Below, piece by piece: positions 9,038 to 16,674 of a DNA stretch of 64,000 nt. The stretch comes from Bacillota bacterium (GTDB taxonomy: Bacteria; Bacillota; Clostridia; Oscillospirales; Acutalibacteraceae): contig JAEZYP010000044.1 in NCBI GenBank assembly GCA_023418995.1, forward strand, positions 434,001 through 498,000, read 5' to 3'. The notes below the pieces were generated by a model. That model did not search any database. It worked only from the letters and a program-made list of their open reading frames with translations, and was not told the DNA's origin. Numbering within the stretch: position 1 is the first letter of the stretch; every line of letters starts with the position of its first letter. The translations under genes were made by a program, and so were the position numbers.

Positions 9038-9915
9038 TTTTTCGCCCTCCAGATTGAAGGGATTTTGCTCTGACGCTTTTCTCCCTGCTCGGCTTCACTC
9101 GGCAGAATGAGGGTTTCCAAGGCACTCTTGAGTGTTTCTCTGGTATAGTTTCGTGTCAGCACTCCATTGACGGCAACAGAAATTTGTCCCGTTTCCTCTG
9201 AAACAACAACAACAGCGCTGTCTGAGTTCTCACTCATGCCAATTGCCGCCCGATGCCGGGTCCCCAATTCAATGCTGACATTATCACTTTTGGTAAGCGG
9301 CAGAATACATCCTGCCGCATAAAGGATTCCGTCGCGAATAATCATTGCGCCATCATGCAGAGGCGCTTTATTAAAGAAAATATTACAGATAATCGGAGAA
9401 GAAGGAACCGCACTGACTACCGTACCGGTATCAATGATATCCCCCAACCTTGTTTTTCGTTCAAATACAATCAGCGCACCGGTTTTTTGCTTCTGCAATA
9501 CGGCTGCGGCGTCAACAACCGCGTTGACTCCCCGGCGTATTTGCTGCATCATAATCTCAGCATCATCGGACGGTACGCCAAAAAACCACCGTTTGTTCCC
9601 GATTTCGGTTCTTCCAATTTGCTCTAAGGCGCGGCGTATTTCCGGCTGAAAAACAATTAAAAACGCGGTAACTGCAAACTGAAAGAAATAATTCAGCAGA
9701 GTTTTCATCATATATAACTGAAGCAGATACGATGAGCCCCACACCAGAATTAAAACAAAAATCCCCTTCACCAGCTGTTCCGCTCTTGTTTCCCGAATCA
9801 ATTTTATCGCATTATATATAATAAAAGAAACCAGGATTACGTCCAATGCGTCAGATACCCGAAATAATTCTACTAACCCAACAAACGACTTCCAAACTGA
9901 TATGATATAATCCAT
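9034..9915 (-). CDS. cdaA: CdaA diadenylate cyclase (c-di-AMP synthase)
   Basis: CdaA converts two ATP to the second messenger c-di-AMP at the membrane. Three hydrophobic helices occupy about the first 90 residues, then comes the DisA_N catalytic domain with the DGAMIIRDG and GTRHRAAIG motifs that bind ATP and metal. The ATG at 9915 is chosen because GGAAAGGAAG lies six bases upstream; a longer in-frame start 12 codons earlier would place that site inside the coding region. The product is 293 residues. It is the first gene of the cdaA-cdaR operon and has its own promoter. Confidence 0.95.
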   Translation of the reverse strand: MDYIISVWKSFVGLVELFRVSDALDVILVSFIIYNAIKLIRETRAEQLVKGIFVLILVWGSSYLLQLYMMKTLLNYFFQFAVTAFLIVFQPEIRRALEQIGRTEIGNKRWFFGVPSDDAEIMMQQIRRGVNAVVDAAAVLQKQKTGALIVFERKTRLGDIIDTGTVVSAVPSSPIICNIFFNKAPLHDGAMIIRDGILYAAGCILPLTKSDNVSIELGTRHRAAIGMSENSDSAVVVVSEETGQISVAVNGVLTRNYTRETLKSALETLILPSEAEQGEKRQSKIPSIWRAKK

Positions 9916-9955
9916 AGTTTTCTTCCTTTCCTTAATAGTAAAACATCCCAAAGTA

Positions 9956-9983
9956 ATTTTATCATATATAAATGCAGATGCAA
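9956..9983 (-). promoter_or_regulatory. Promoter of cdaA-cdaR
   Basis: Minus-strand TTGCAT (9983-9978) and TAAAAT (9961-9956) are spaced by 16 bases, about 40 bases upstream of the cdaA start codon. Confidence 0.6.
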
Positions 9984-10001
9984 TCCTTTTATTTGGTATT
10001 T

Positions 10002-11138
10002 TCAGATTATCTTAGATAGAGACAAAACAAAGCTCCTCATTTCGTTCATATTGCTGAAAGCAGATGGACAAACCCGAACTGCCCCCTGCTCCAAGGTTCC
10101 CATAGCCCTGTGGGCAACCGGAGCACAATGGAGCCCTGCACGAACGGCAATTCCCTGTTGATTCAATTTCTGAGCAATCAGTTCGCTGGGCTGATCGGCG
10201 ACATTAAACGAAAGAACCGGAACAAAATAAGGTGCGACCGGTTCGGTCGTATAAAGCTTAATATTCTTCATTTTCATGAGGCTCCGATACATATACTGAA
10301 CCAATTCCATCTCATGCTTATAAATGTAATCTATTGATTTTGCTTTTACAAATTCAACTCCAGCGTGAATGCCTGCTATTCCTGGCATATTTTGAGTTCC
10401 GCTTTCCATCCGCTCAGGCATTGTCTGGGGCTGCTCCAGCATTGCAGAGCTCGTGCCGGTTCCGCCTTCAACAATTGTTTTAAGCAGCGACCCGTTCGGC
10501 GTAATTAATATTCCCGTTCCCATCGGTCCATATAAGCCCTTATGCGCCGCAATGCAGAGATAATCAAATTTATTTTCTTCCATATCAATTGGAAGAATTC
10601 CTGCGGATTGCGCACAATCAATCAGAATTGGGATTCCGTATTCATGACCTAAAGCAGCAATTCTCTCAATCGGAAGGCGAATGCCAAAAACGTTGGAGGC
10701 ATGCGTGCATACAATTAAAGCCGTGTTCTCTCTCAATTCTTTTCGGAACGAATTTACTGTTGCATCGTTATCGCCCGGAAAAACCAGGGCGTTGGTATAA
10801 GTGATTCCCTGCTCGGATAACGCTTGAAGAGGCCGCATAACCGCATTATGCTCTAAGCAAGAGGTCACAACGTGATCTCCGGGTTTTAACAAACCTTTTA
10901 GGACGTAATTAATGGAGTGTGTGCAATTCAAGGTAAATGCAACGCATTCCGGACCCGGCGCGCGAAAAAAATCAGCCACAGCGCTGCGGCAGCGATAGAT
11001 TTCCTCCGCAGCCGCCAAAGACATATTATGGCCTGCACGCCCGGGGTTTGCTCCATAATTTTTTAAAGCGTTATCTATTGCGTTTATTACTGAAACCGGC
11101 TTGGGATAGGTTGTCGCGGCATTATCCAGATAAATCAT
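10002..11138 (-). CDS. Cysteine desulfurase family aminotransferase (class V, EF2568-like)
   Basis: This PLP enzyme is predicted to take sulfur or selenium from (seleno)cysteine. The start MIYLDNAATTYPKP and the PLP lysine K200 in AAHKG are typical of NifS-like class V enzymes. The putative catalytic cysteine is C338 in RAGLHCAPVAHRAMGT, the form found in the EF2568-type subfamily rather than IscS or SufS. It overlaps the upstream DUF3343 gene by four bases (ATGA), which implies coupled translation and a joint role in chalcogen transfer. No iscU, sufCDB or selD gene lies nearby. Confidence 0.87.
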   Translation of the reverse strand: MIYLDNAATTYPKPVSVINAIDNALKNYGANPGRAGHNMSLAAAEEIYRCRSAVADFFRAPGPECVAFTLNCTHSINYVLKGLLKPGDHVVTSCLEHNAVMRPLQALSEQGITYTNALVFPGDNDATVNSFRKELRENTALIVCTHASNVFGIRLPIERIAALGHEYGIPILIDCAQSAGILPIDMEENKFDYLCIAAHKGLYGPMGTGILITPNGSLLKTIVEGGTGTSSAMLEQPQTMPERMESGTQNMPGIAGIHAGVEFVKAKSIDYIYKHEMELVQYMYRSLMKMKNIKLYTTEPVAPYFVPVLSFNVADQPSELIAQKLNQQGIAVRAGLHCAPVAHRAMGTLEQGAVRVCPSAFSNMNEMRSFVLSLSKII

Positions 11139-11365
11139 GCGGAACCATCTCTTTCCGCACGTCCAAGGACTTTAATCCCCATACTTCTTAGAATTCTTTC
11201 CGCTTCATCCGTTCGGAACGGAACATATATACTGTAACCACAGCCAGCATTTGCAACACCTCGCGGTGTTCTTTCTACATACGATTTAATACCGTTTTGG
11301 AATAAAATATCACGACTTTTCATCGCGTATGTGATTGAGCTTAACATAATCAATGGCTTGCCCAC
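11135..11365 (-). CDS. DUF3343 protein, putative sulfur/selenium carrier
   Basis: DUF3343 proteins are small, and some are annotated as putative Se/S carriers because they co-occur with cysteine desulfurases of the type encoded next door. This one is about 76 residues. It has LSSITYAMKSRDIL near the N-terminus and a central RTPRGVANAGCGYSIYV segment whose single cysteine would be the carrier residue. The GTG at 11365 stands five bases after GAGGTGA; ATG 11371 and GTG 11374 are also in frame but sit too close to that site. The function is inference from the family and the overlap with the desulfurase gene. Confidence 0.8.
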   Translation of the reverse strand: MGKPLIMLSSITYAMKSRDILFQNGIKSYVERTPRGVANAGCGYSIYVPFRTDEAERILRSMGIKVLGRAERDGSA

Positions 11366-11428
11366 ATTCATCACCTCTCTATTTTACTACAGAGTATGCC
11401 GTCAACAAGCCTTTTGATTATCCAAAAC

Positions 11429-11466
11429 TGCGCCGAATTCCATCATAAAGTAACGAATTCAGCGCA
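11429..11466 (-). terminator. Hairpin downstream of ispF
   Basis: Arms TGCGCCGAATTC (11429-11440) and GAATTCAGCGCA (11455-11466) pair with one mismatch around a 14-base loop. On the minus strand GTTTTGG follows, a weak U-tract. A run of 11 G residues directly precedes the hairpin. It is the likely end of the ispD-ispF transcript. Confidence 0.5.
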
Positions 11467-11491
11467 CCCCCCCCCCCAAAGCATCCAGACG

Positions 11492-11959
11492 TTATTCAAT
11501 TAAGCAAACCGCGTGAGCAGCAATCCCCTTGCCTTCTCCCGTAAATCCGAGGTTTTCTTCCGTTGTTGCCTTCACATTGACCTGATCAATCGTAATATTA
11601 CAGGCACATGCAATATTTTTGCGCATATCGTTTATATATGGTTTCAATTTTGGTGCCTGTGCGACAACTGTTGAATCAATGTTGGATATTTCATATCCCT
11701 TTTCATACAGCTGTTCACACACGATTGAGAGCAGCTTCAAACTATCAGCGTCCTTATAAGCCGGGTCGGTATCAGGAAATAATCCGCCGATATCCCCCTG
11801 CGCAGAGGCACCCAAAAGCGCGTCAGCAATTGCGTGAAGCAAAACATCCGCGTCAGAATGCCCGAGCAAGCCAACATCATATGGAATTACAGCTCCACCC
11901 AGTAACAGTTTTCTACCCGGAGCCAATTTGTGAACATCATAGCCGTATCCGATTCTCAT
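11492..11959 (-). CDS. ispF: IspF, 2-C-methyl-D-erythritol 2,4-cyclodiphosphate synthase
   Basis: IspF forms the cyclic diphosphate in the MEP pathway of isoprenoid synthesis. The protein begins MRIGYGYDVHKLAPG, carrying the DVH zinc ligands, and has HSDADVLLHAIADALLGA and the C-terminal ATTEENLGFTGEGKGIAA motif. At 155 residues it is full length. Its ATG overlaps the ispD stop codon (ATGA), so the two MEP enzymes are made from one message and are translationally coupled. Confidence 0.96.
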   Translation of the reverse strand: MRIGYGYDVHKLAPGRKLLLGGAVIPYDVGLLGHSDADVLLHAIADALLGASAQGDIGGLFPDTDPAYKDADSLKLLSIVCEQLYEKGYEISNIDSTVVAQAPKLKPYINDMRKNIACACNITIDQVNVKATTEENLGFTGEGKGIAAHAVCLIE

Positions 11960-12663
11960 TTTTTATCATCTCTATTTTTCAGTATTGTTTCTGCAGTCGC
12001 GATATCATCTGACGTAGTCAGCTTTATATTGGTATATTTCCCCTCACACAAATGTACGGATACCCCGATATGCTCCGCAAGCTGACAGTCATCCGTATAA
12101 TCTGCCCCATCTTCTTTTGCTTTTTTGACAGCCGCGAGATAAACACTTTTTTTAAATACCTGAGGAGTCTGCACAGACCAGATTTTTGACCGTTCCGGCG
12201 TAGAAGCAACAAACCCGTTCTGGTCAATCACCTTAACTGTATTTTTTTCAGGAACCGCAAGCGCGGAAGCGCCGTACTGAAATCCATCCTCAACAGAGCG
12301 GTTAATCTCCTCCGCCGTAATCAGCGCTCTTGCTCCGTCGTGAATTGCAAAGTACTCCGTTTCCTGGGGCGCCGAATCAATTCCGGCCAAAACAGACTGC
12401 TGACGGGTGCTTCCACCCTCAACAATTTTGCACACCTTTTTAATTTTTTCTTTCTTAATATAGTGTTCCACATAATTTATTTCTTCCTTGCGGCACACTA
12501 TAATAACACTTTTTATCAGCTCCGCGTTTTCAAACGCAGCCATCGTACGCACAATCGCGGGAATGCCGCAAAGTGGTACAAACTGTTTAGAATAGCCAAG
12601 AGCCATTCGGGTGGAGTTTCCCGCGGCTACAATGATCGCGCAGCAATTTGGCTTCGTTTTCAT
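11956..12663 (-). CDS. ispD: IspD, 2-C-methyl-D-erythritol 4-phosphate cytidylyltransferase
   Basis: IspD transfers CMP to methylerythritol phosphate in the MEP pathway. The nucleotide-binding AAGNSTRMALGYSKQF follows the N-terminus, and IHDGARAL and VQTPQVF are the other family hallmarks. The ATG at 12663, preceded by GGAAGGAAAAGAC, gives 235 residues; an earlier in-frame ATG at 12678 lies upstream of that ribosome binding site and is less likely. It is first in the ispD-ispF operon. Confidence 0.95.
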   Translation of the reverse strand: MKTKPNCCAIIVAAGNSTRMALGYSKQFVPLCGIPAIVRTMAAFENAELIKSVIIVCRKEEINYVEHYIKKEKIKKVCKIVEGGSTRQQSVLAGIDSAPQETEYFAIHDGARALITAEEINRSVEDGFQYGASALAVPEKNTVKVIDQNGFVASTPERSKIWSVQTPQVFKKSVYLAAVKKAKEDGADYTDDCQLAEHIGVSVHLCEGKYTNIKLTTSDDIATAETILKNRDDKK

Positions 12664-12701
12664 GTCTTTTCCTTCCATAATTTCAAACTCGGATGTCTTT
12701 T

Positions 12702-12730
12702 ATTATAGTATTTTCAGTCACTTAACGCAA
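12702..12730 (-). promoter_or_regulatory. Promoter of ispD-ispF
   Basis: On the minus strand TTGCGT (12730-12725) and TATAAT (12707-12702) are separated by 17 bases, about 40 bases upstream of the ispD start. Confidence 0.6.
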
Positions 12731-12789
12731 ATTTTATTCCGATAATTTAAACAATGTTAATATTTAAATAGATTACGCTCAAATATTTG

Positions 12790-12818
12790 TTGAAAACATT
12801 TGTAAGAAAGTATATATT
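12790..12818 (+). promoter_or_regulatory. Promoter of the acyl-CoA thioesterase gene
   Basis: TTGAAA (12790-12795) and TATATT (12813-12818) are spaced by 17 bases, about 35 bases ahead of the ATG at 12854. Confidence 0.55.
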
Positions 12819-12853
12819 TTATATATATATTAAAATGAAGGATTTGATAAAAT

Positions 12854-13333
12854 ATGAGTGAACTGGCAGCAAAACGTGTGTCTGAATCGGAAACCGAGCA
12901 AATCCAAATGATTTTTGACAATCACCTAAACGGTCAAGGTCGTGTATTCGGCGGACAGCTGGCGGCATGGATTGATATAGTGGCCGGAATAGTAGCGCGC
13001 CGACACAGCAACCACAACGTTACTACAGCGGAAATCGACAGTCTCCAGTTTAAAAGCCCGGTCTATGCGAATAGCGTGATTGTTTTTCGCGGAAAAATGA
13101 CTTATGTCGGAAAAACCTCAATGGAAGTACGGGTTGACAGCTTCGTAGAGGATTTATCGGGCATTCGAAAATTGGTTAACACAGCCTACCTTGTAGAGGT
13201 TGCATTGGATGAAAATCAAAAGCCCGTTCAGGTACCAGAATTGATTTGTGAATCCTTTCAGGAAAAAGCAGAATGGGAAGCCGGCGAGAAGCGACGCCAG
13301 TTAAGGCAGATGCGCCGCAAAGAAGCATATTAA
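12854..13333 (+). CDS. Hotdog-fold acyl-CoA thioesterase
   Basis: This enzyme is predicted to hydrolyse acyl-CoA thioesters to free acid and CoA. The hotdog signature NGQGRVFGGQLAAWIDIVAG (about residues 26-45) includes the catalytic acidic residue, and the rest fits the single-domain YciA/BACH-type family (159 residues). A ribosome binding site AAGGAT lies upstream of the ATG. The gene stands alone on the plus strand between divergent ispDF and a convergent pseudokinase gene. The acyl chain preference is unknown. Confidence 0.88.
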   Translation: MSELAAKRVSESETEQIQMIFDNHLNGQGRVFGGQLAAWIDIVAGIVARRHSNHNVTTAEIDSLQFKSPVYANSVIVFRGKMTYVGKTSMEVRVDSFVEDLSGIRKLVNTAYLVEVALDENQKPVQVPELICESFQEKAEWEAGEKRRQLRQMRRKEAY

Positions 13334-13338
13334 CAAAG

Positions 13339-13364
13339 CTGACGCCGCTCGAAAGCGACGCCAG
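13339..13364 (-). terminator. Hairpin with UUCG loop downstream of the pseudokinase gene
   Basis: On the minus strand CUGGCGUCGCU and AGCGGCGUCAG pair along 11 positions, two of them G-U, around a UUCG tetraloop. CUUUGUUAAU follows. On the plus strand the same arms have two A-C mismatches, so the structure favours the minus transcript. Confidence 0.5.
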
Positions 13365-13429
13365 TTTGTGTAAATTTATAATATTCAGCGATAGCCCTTT
13401 ATTCTTTGTGCAGTTCTCCGGTACAGTTC

Positions 13430-13452
13430 AAAGGCGCTTGATGCGCCTTTTT
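13430..13452 (+). terminator. Terminator of the thioesterase gene
   Basis: AAAGGCGC and GCGCCTTT form an 8-bp stem with a TTGAT loop, extended by further T residues and ATT on the plus strand. It overlaps the stop codon of the convergent pseudokinase gene. Confidence 0.75.
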
Positions 13453-15229
13453 ATTGTGCGGAGGAAGTGCCTGGCGCGGCAGAGGATGCAGCGCTGGAAA
13501 TATCTGCCTTTGAAGAAGCCGAGCCGTCAGCGGACGAAACTCCGCCTTTCGGACCTTTGCTGATTACAATTACCACCGATGTTCCATAAGCCAGCTGACT
13601 TCCCTCTTTTTCCTTTTGATAGCCAATTGTCCGCCCTGCGGGAACCGTATTGCTGTAATCTTCTATTTTGGTTGGATTAAAACCGGCGGATGTCACTGCC
13701 TCAGAAGCATCCGCGAGTGATTTCCCCTGAATGGAAGGTAAAATTCGGACCGCCATGCCCTCACTGACTACGACGACGATTTCCATCCCCCTTGCCATTT
13801 TTGTTCCGGCTGCGGGAGACTGGGAGATGATGCCGCCTTCCGGAATAGTATCGCTGAACTGTTTGGTAGAAAGAAGCAATTTATAATCCTTGTCTTCAGA
13901 AGCTTCCGAAGACTCAGAGCTTTCCAGCTCATTATAATTTTGTCCGACTAAATACGGAACATTGATTAAATTCGGATCTGTCGAATCCGGAGAATCCACT
14001 GAATCTTCTGTGGTCATGAGAAGTTTGGCCTCGCTATTCCCGCCGGATTCCGTCTGTGAAGCTTCCGATGCAAGCGTTGCCGCTCCGGTTGGACTTGAGT
14101 TGGATATCCAAAGGATTCCCACTGTCGTAAATATAATTAATGCGATCACACAGGATACCATAACCCAAACAAACCCGGGAAGTCCTTTTTTCTTCTCATC
14201 CGCCTGATTCCTGCCATGAGATAAAAAAGGGTCCAGGCGTAGCGTCTCATCCAGTGTTGCCGTCACTGTAGGGGCGGCGGAAAGCTCCGCGCGCAAACGT
14301 TCAAATGTCGGCGTCCGTTTATCCGGGGAAACCTGTAACGCGTTTGCGAGCGCCGTAACAACATGCGGCGGAATGCTCCGCAAAATACCGGTTGGAATCA
14401 TTAGGCGAGTATCTGTACGGCGTTTTATCGCATCAAGCGGAACCGTTCCGGTCAGAGCAAAAAACAAAGAGGCGGCAAATCCGTAAACGTCCGTAGTCTC
14501 ATTTAACGAAAAATCCATAATATATTGCTCTACAGCAGAAAATCCCGCCGCCAGTTCCGGAGGCAAATCGGTATCCATCCGTCGAACCGAATCAGTACAG
14601 AATCCGCCAAGCTTCATTTTACCGTCTTTCATAATGTGAAGGGTATCCGGTGAAATGCCCAGATGATTAATTCCGGCGGCGTGAAGGGCACTCAAGGCAG
14701 ACAACACCGGCATAAAAAGCTGGCGCGCCGCGTTCCAGCCGAGATTTCCTCCGCTACGGTCTACGAAATAGCGCAAAGTAATGCTTTCATTCCATTCAGA
14801 AACCGTATAAGCCGTATGGTTCTCCTCAAAAATATCGTAAATTTGGATGATCGAAGAAAGCTCCCTCATTCGGGCCACTCTTCTTGAATAGCCTAAGAAT
14901 TTGGTGATACACTCCTCAAAAATCACTTCATTTCCTTCATTCACCCGGATATCCAGTTCGCTGTCCGCTCGTGAGCTAATTGTCTGAGGATAAAACTCCC
15001 TTAATTCCACCGGATTGTCAAGTACCGTATCGTAACCGATATACGTGATACCCTCGCCGTCAACCCGCTTTGCACGGCCGACCAGATATCTCTCCTGAAG
15101 CTTCGTCCGGTATGGAAGGGCATGGTTCATCTGGGTCTCAGCAGAACTGAACCCGCAAACCGGGCATTCGGTCTTTCCTGCTGTATCATTCATACAGTTC
15201 ATGCAAAGATGATTTTCGAAACCGGTCAT
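13451..15229 (-). CDS. PASTA-domain serine/threonine pseudokinase
   Basis: The 592-residue protein has an N-terminal zinc ribbon (CMNC and CPVC, residues 9-25), a protein-kinase-like domain (about 45-310), one membrane helix (about 330-350) and two extracellular PASTA domains, which in PknB-type kinases sense peptidoglycan fragments. Three catalytic positions are altered. The beta-3 lysine motif reads VELREFYP (R for K), the HRD loop reads NHLGISPDT (HLG for HRD), and DFG reads GGF. Activation-segment and helix-F features (AVEQY, DVYGFAASLFFALTG) remain. It is therefore predicted to be catalytically dead and to act as a sensor or scaffold. GGAGG lies seven bases before the ATG. It ends the pyrB-yebC transcription unit. 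Confidence 0.85.
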   Translation of the reverse strand: MTGFENHLCMNCMNDTAGKTECPVCGFSSAETQMNHALPYRTKLQERYLVGRAKRVDGEGITYIGYDTVLDNPVELREFYPQTISSRADSELDIRVNEGNEVIFEECITKFLGYSRRVARMRELSSIIQIYDIFEENHTAYTVSEWNESITLRYFVDRSGGNLGWNAARQLFMPVLSALSALHAAGINHLGISPDTLHIMKDGKMKLGGFCTDSVRRMDTDLPPELAAGFSAVEQYIMDFSLNETTDVYGFAASLFFALTGTVPLDAIKRRTDTRLMIPTGILRSIPPHVVTALANALQVSPDKRTPTFERLRAELSAAPTVTATLDETLRLDPFLSHGRNQADEKKKGLPGFVWVMVSCVIALIIFTTVGILWISNSSPTGAATLASEASQTESGGNSEAKLLMTTEDSVDSPDSTDPNLINVPYLVGQNYNELESSESSEASEDKDYKLLLSTKQFSDTIPEGGIISQSPAAGTKMARGMEIVVVVSEGMAVRILPSIQGKSLADASEAVTSAGFNPTKIEDYSNTVPAGRTIGYQKEKEGSQLAYGTSVVIVISKGPKGGVSSADGSASSKADISSAASSAAPGTSSAQ

Positions 15230-15269
15230 TCTGCTTCCTCCATATTATTAAAATGGAAAAATCTTGCTA

Positions 15270-16016
15270 TTATTCTTGGCCGTCAGAATCAGGATTATCC
15301 CAGTTATGCCAAACATTTTGGACATCGTCATTATCTTCCAGTGCGTCAAGGAGACGCTGCATCTTGATCATGGATTCCTCATCTGTTAAGGCAGTGTAGG
15401 TGTTAGGCACCATTTCTACTTCTGCGGAGTCAAATTCATAGCCTTTCTTCTCCAGGTCTTCTCGAACACCGCTGAAGTCATCGGGTTCGGTATATATTTC
15501 AAATACATCCTCGCTAGCCTGAAAATCGGAGGCGCCTGCCTCAAGGCAGTCTTCCATGACCTTGTCTTCATCATAGCCTTCTTTTTCAATGATAATTACG
15601 CCTTTTTGCGCGAACATAAAGGACACGCATCCGCTGGTTCCGAGATTTCCACCGAATTTATCAAAATAATGGCGTACATCACCAGCCGTACGGTTACGAT
15701 TATCGGTTAAGGTCTCAACAATAACGGCAACTCCGTTTGGACCGTATCCTTCGTATGTAATGTTCTCATACTTGGTATCGTCTCCGTCACCGGCTGCTTT
15801 TTTAATAATTCGTTCAATATTTTCATTCGGCACATTTGCCGCCTTAGCCTTTGCGATGCAATCCTTAAGCTTTGAGTTGGAATTCGGGTCAGGACCGCCG
15901 CCCTCTTTTACTGCCACGGCAAGCTCACGGCCGATTTTTGTAAATATTTTTGCTTTTGCTCCGTCTGTTTTCTCTTTTTTACGTTTAATATTATTCCATT
16001 TTGAATGGCCTGACAT
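15270..16016 (-). CDS. yebC: YebC/PmpR-family (TACO1-like) regulator
   Basis: YebC-type proteins are conserved DNA- or ribosome-associated regulators; recent family knowledge links some members to translation of proline-rich stretches. The protein begins MSGHSKWNNIKRKKEK, the family hallmark, and continues with GGPDPNSNSKL and ENITYEGYGPNGVA. The ATG at 16016 with GGAGG upstream gives 248 residues, the family's usual length. An in-frame start 21 codons earlier would add an unconserved leader and is rejected. It sits between the flavin reductase and pseudokinase genes in the same direction. Confidence 0.95.
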   Translation of the reverse strand: MSGHSKWNNIKRKKEKTDGAKAKIFTKIGRELAVAVKEGGGPDPNSNSKLKDCIAKAKAANVPNENIERIIKKAAGDGDDTKYENITYEGYGPNGVAVIVETLTDNRNRTAGDVRHYFDKFGGNLGTSGCVSFMFAQKGVIIIEKEGYDEDKVMEDCLEAGASDFQASEDVFEIYTEPDDFSGVREDLEKKGYEFDSAEVEMVPNTYTALTDEESMIKMQRLLDALEDNDDVQNVWHNWDNPDSDGQE

Positions 16017-16056
16017 ATAATAGTCCTCCCAAATAATAATGCTACACTTAATAATA

Positions 16057-16674
16057 TCACAATTCACTTTTGATGGCAAGGGCTTGCTTTTTCACCTGTT
16101 CTACCGCCGATTGATAGGTATCTTTTCCGTTATCCGAATCGGTATCTAACCATACAGCATCTCCCACAAGTGAAGTATTGATTGTGCGGAAAACCAGCCT
16201 GAGCTGACGTGAAATGATGTCGGCACCCTCCGCGCTCTTTGATCCGCATGTAGCCAAAAGAACCGCCTTTTTATGCTTTTGAACCGGTGGGTTTATTCCC
16301 AATGAAAATTCAGCGGAAAAATAGCGCTGCATCCTGTCAATAATTGCCTTTAGCGGCGCTGGGAAGCTAAGGCAATATACCGGCGTAGCGACAACAATAT
16401 AGTCCGCGCGCCGGATTAGCAAGTCGATTCCATCAAAATCACGTTGCGAGCAGGTCTGGGCTCTGGCGCAGGCATTACACGCAGTGCAGGGGGCAATCGA
16501 ATTGGAATAGGAATTAATGAACTGAATGTCTGCGCCGAAACGAAGCGGCGTTAGAAATTCATTCAGCAGCCGGGCGGTGAATCCATTCTCCCGAGGAGAG
16601 CCAAACAAAACAAGAATCTGTTTTCTCTCAGATAAGTGTTCTTCCGTCACAGTATTTACATTCAAGCATGTCAC
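16057..16674 (-). CDS. Flavodoxin-like NAD(P)H-dependent FMN reductase family protein
   Basis: The flavodoxin fold is shown by ILVLFGSPRENGFTARLLN (FMN phosphate loop) and VVATPVYCLSFPAPLKAIIDR. A cysteine cluster CTACNACARAQTC lies between them, as in iron-sulfur flavoproteins and related reductases; it may bind a cluster, but this is not certain. The 5' end overlaps the pyrB zinc-domain coding region by 47 bases in another frame. GTG at 16674 is the longest start, but the ribosome binding site is unclear and translation could begin a few codons later. The electron acceptor is unknown. Confidence 0.8.
   Translation of the reverse strand: MTCLNVNTVTEEHLSERKQILVLFGSPRENGFTARLLNEFLTPLRFGADIQFINSYSNSIAPCTACNACARAQTCSQRDFDGIDLLIRRADYIVVATPVYCLSFPAPLKAIIDRMQRYFSAEFSLGINPPVQKHKKAVLLATCGSKSAEGADIISRQLRLVFRTINTSLVGDAVWLDTDSDNGKDTYQSAVEQVKKQALAIKSEL

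Noticed and set aside
13285..13364. Repeat of the GCGACGCCAG motif inside and after the thioesterase gene
   Set aside because: Only two close copies, one of them part of the terminator hairpin; not a repeat family or CRISPR.
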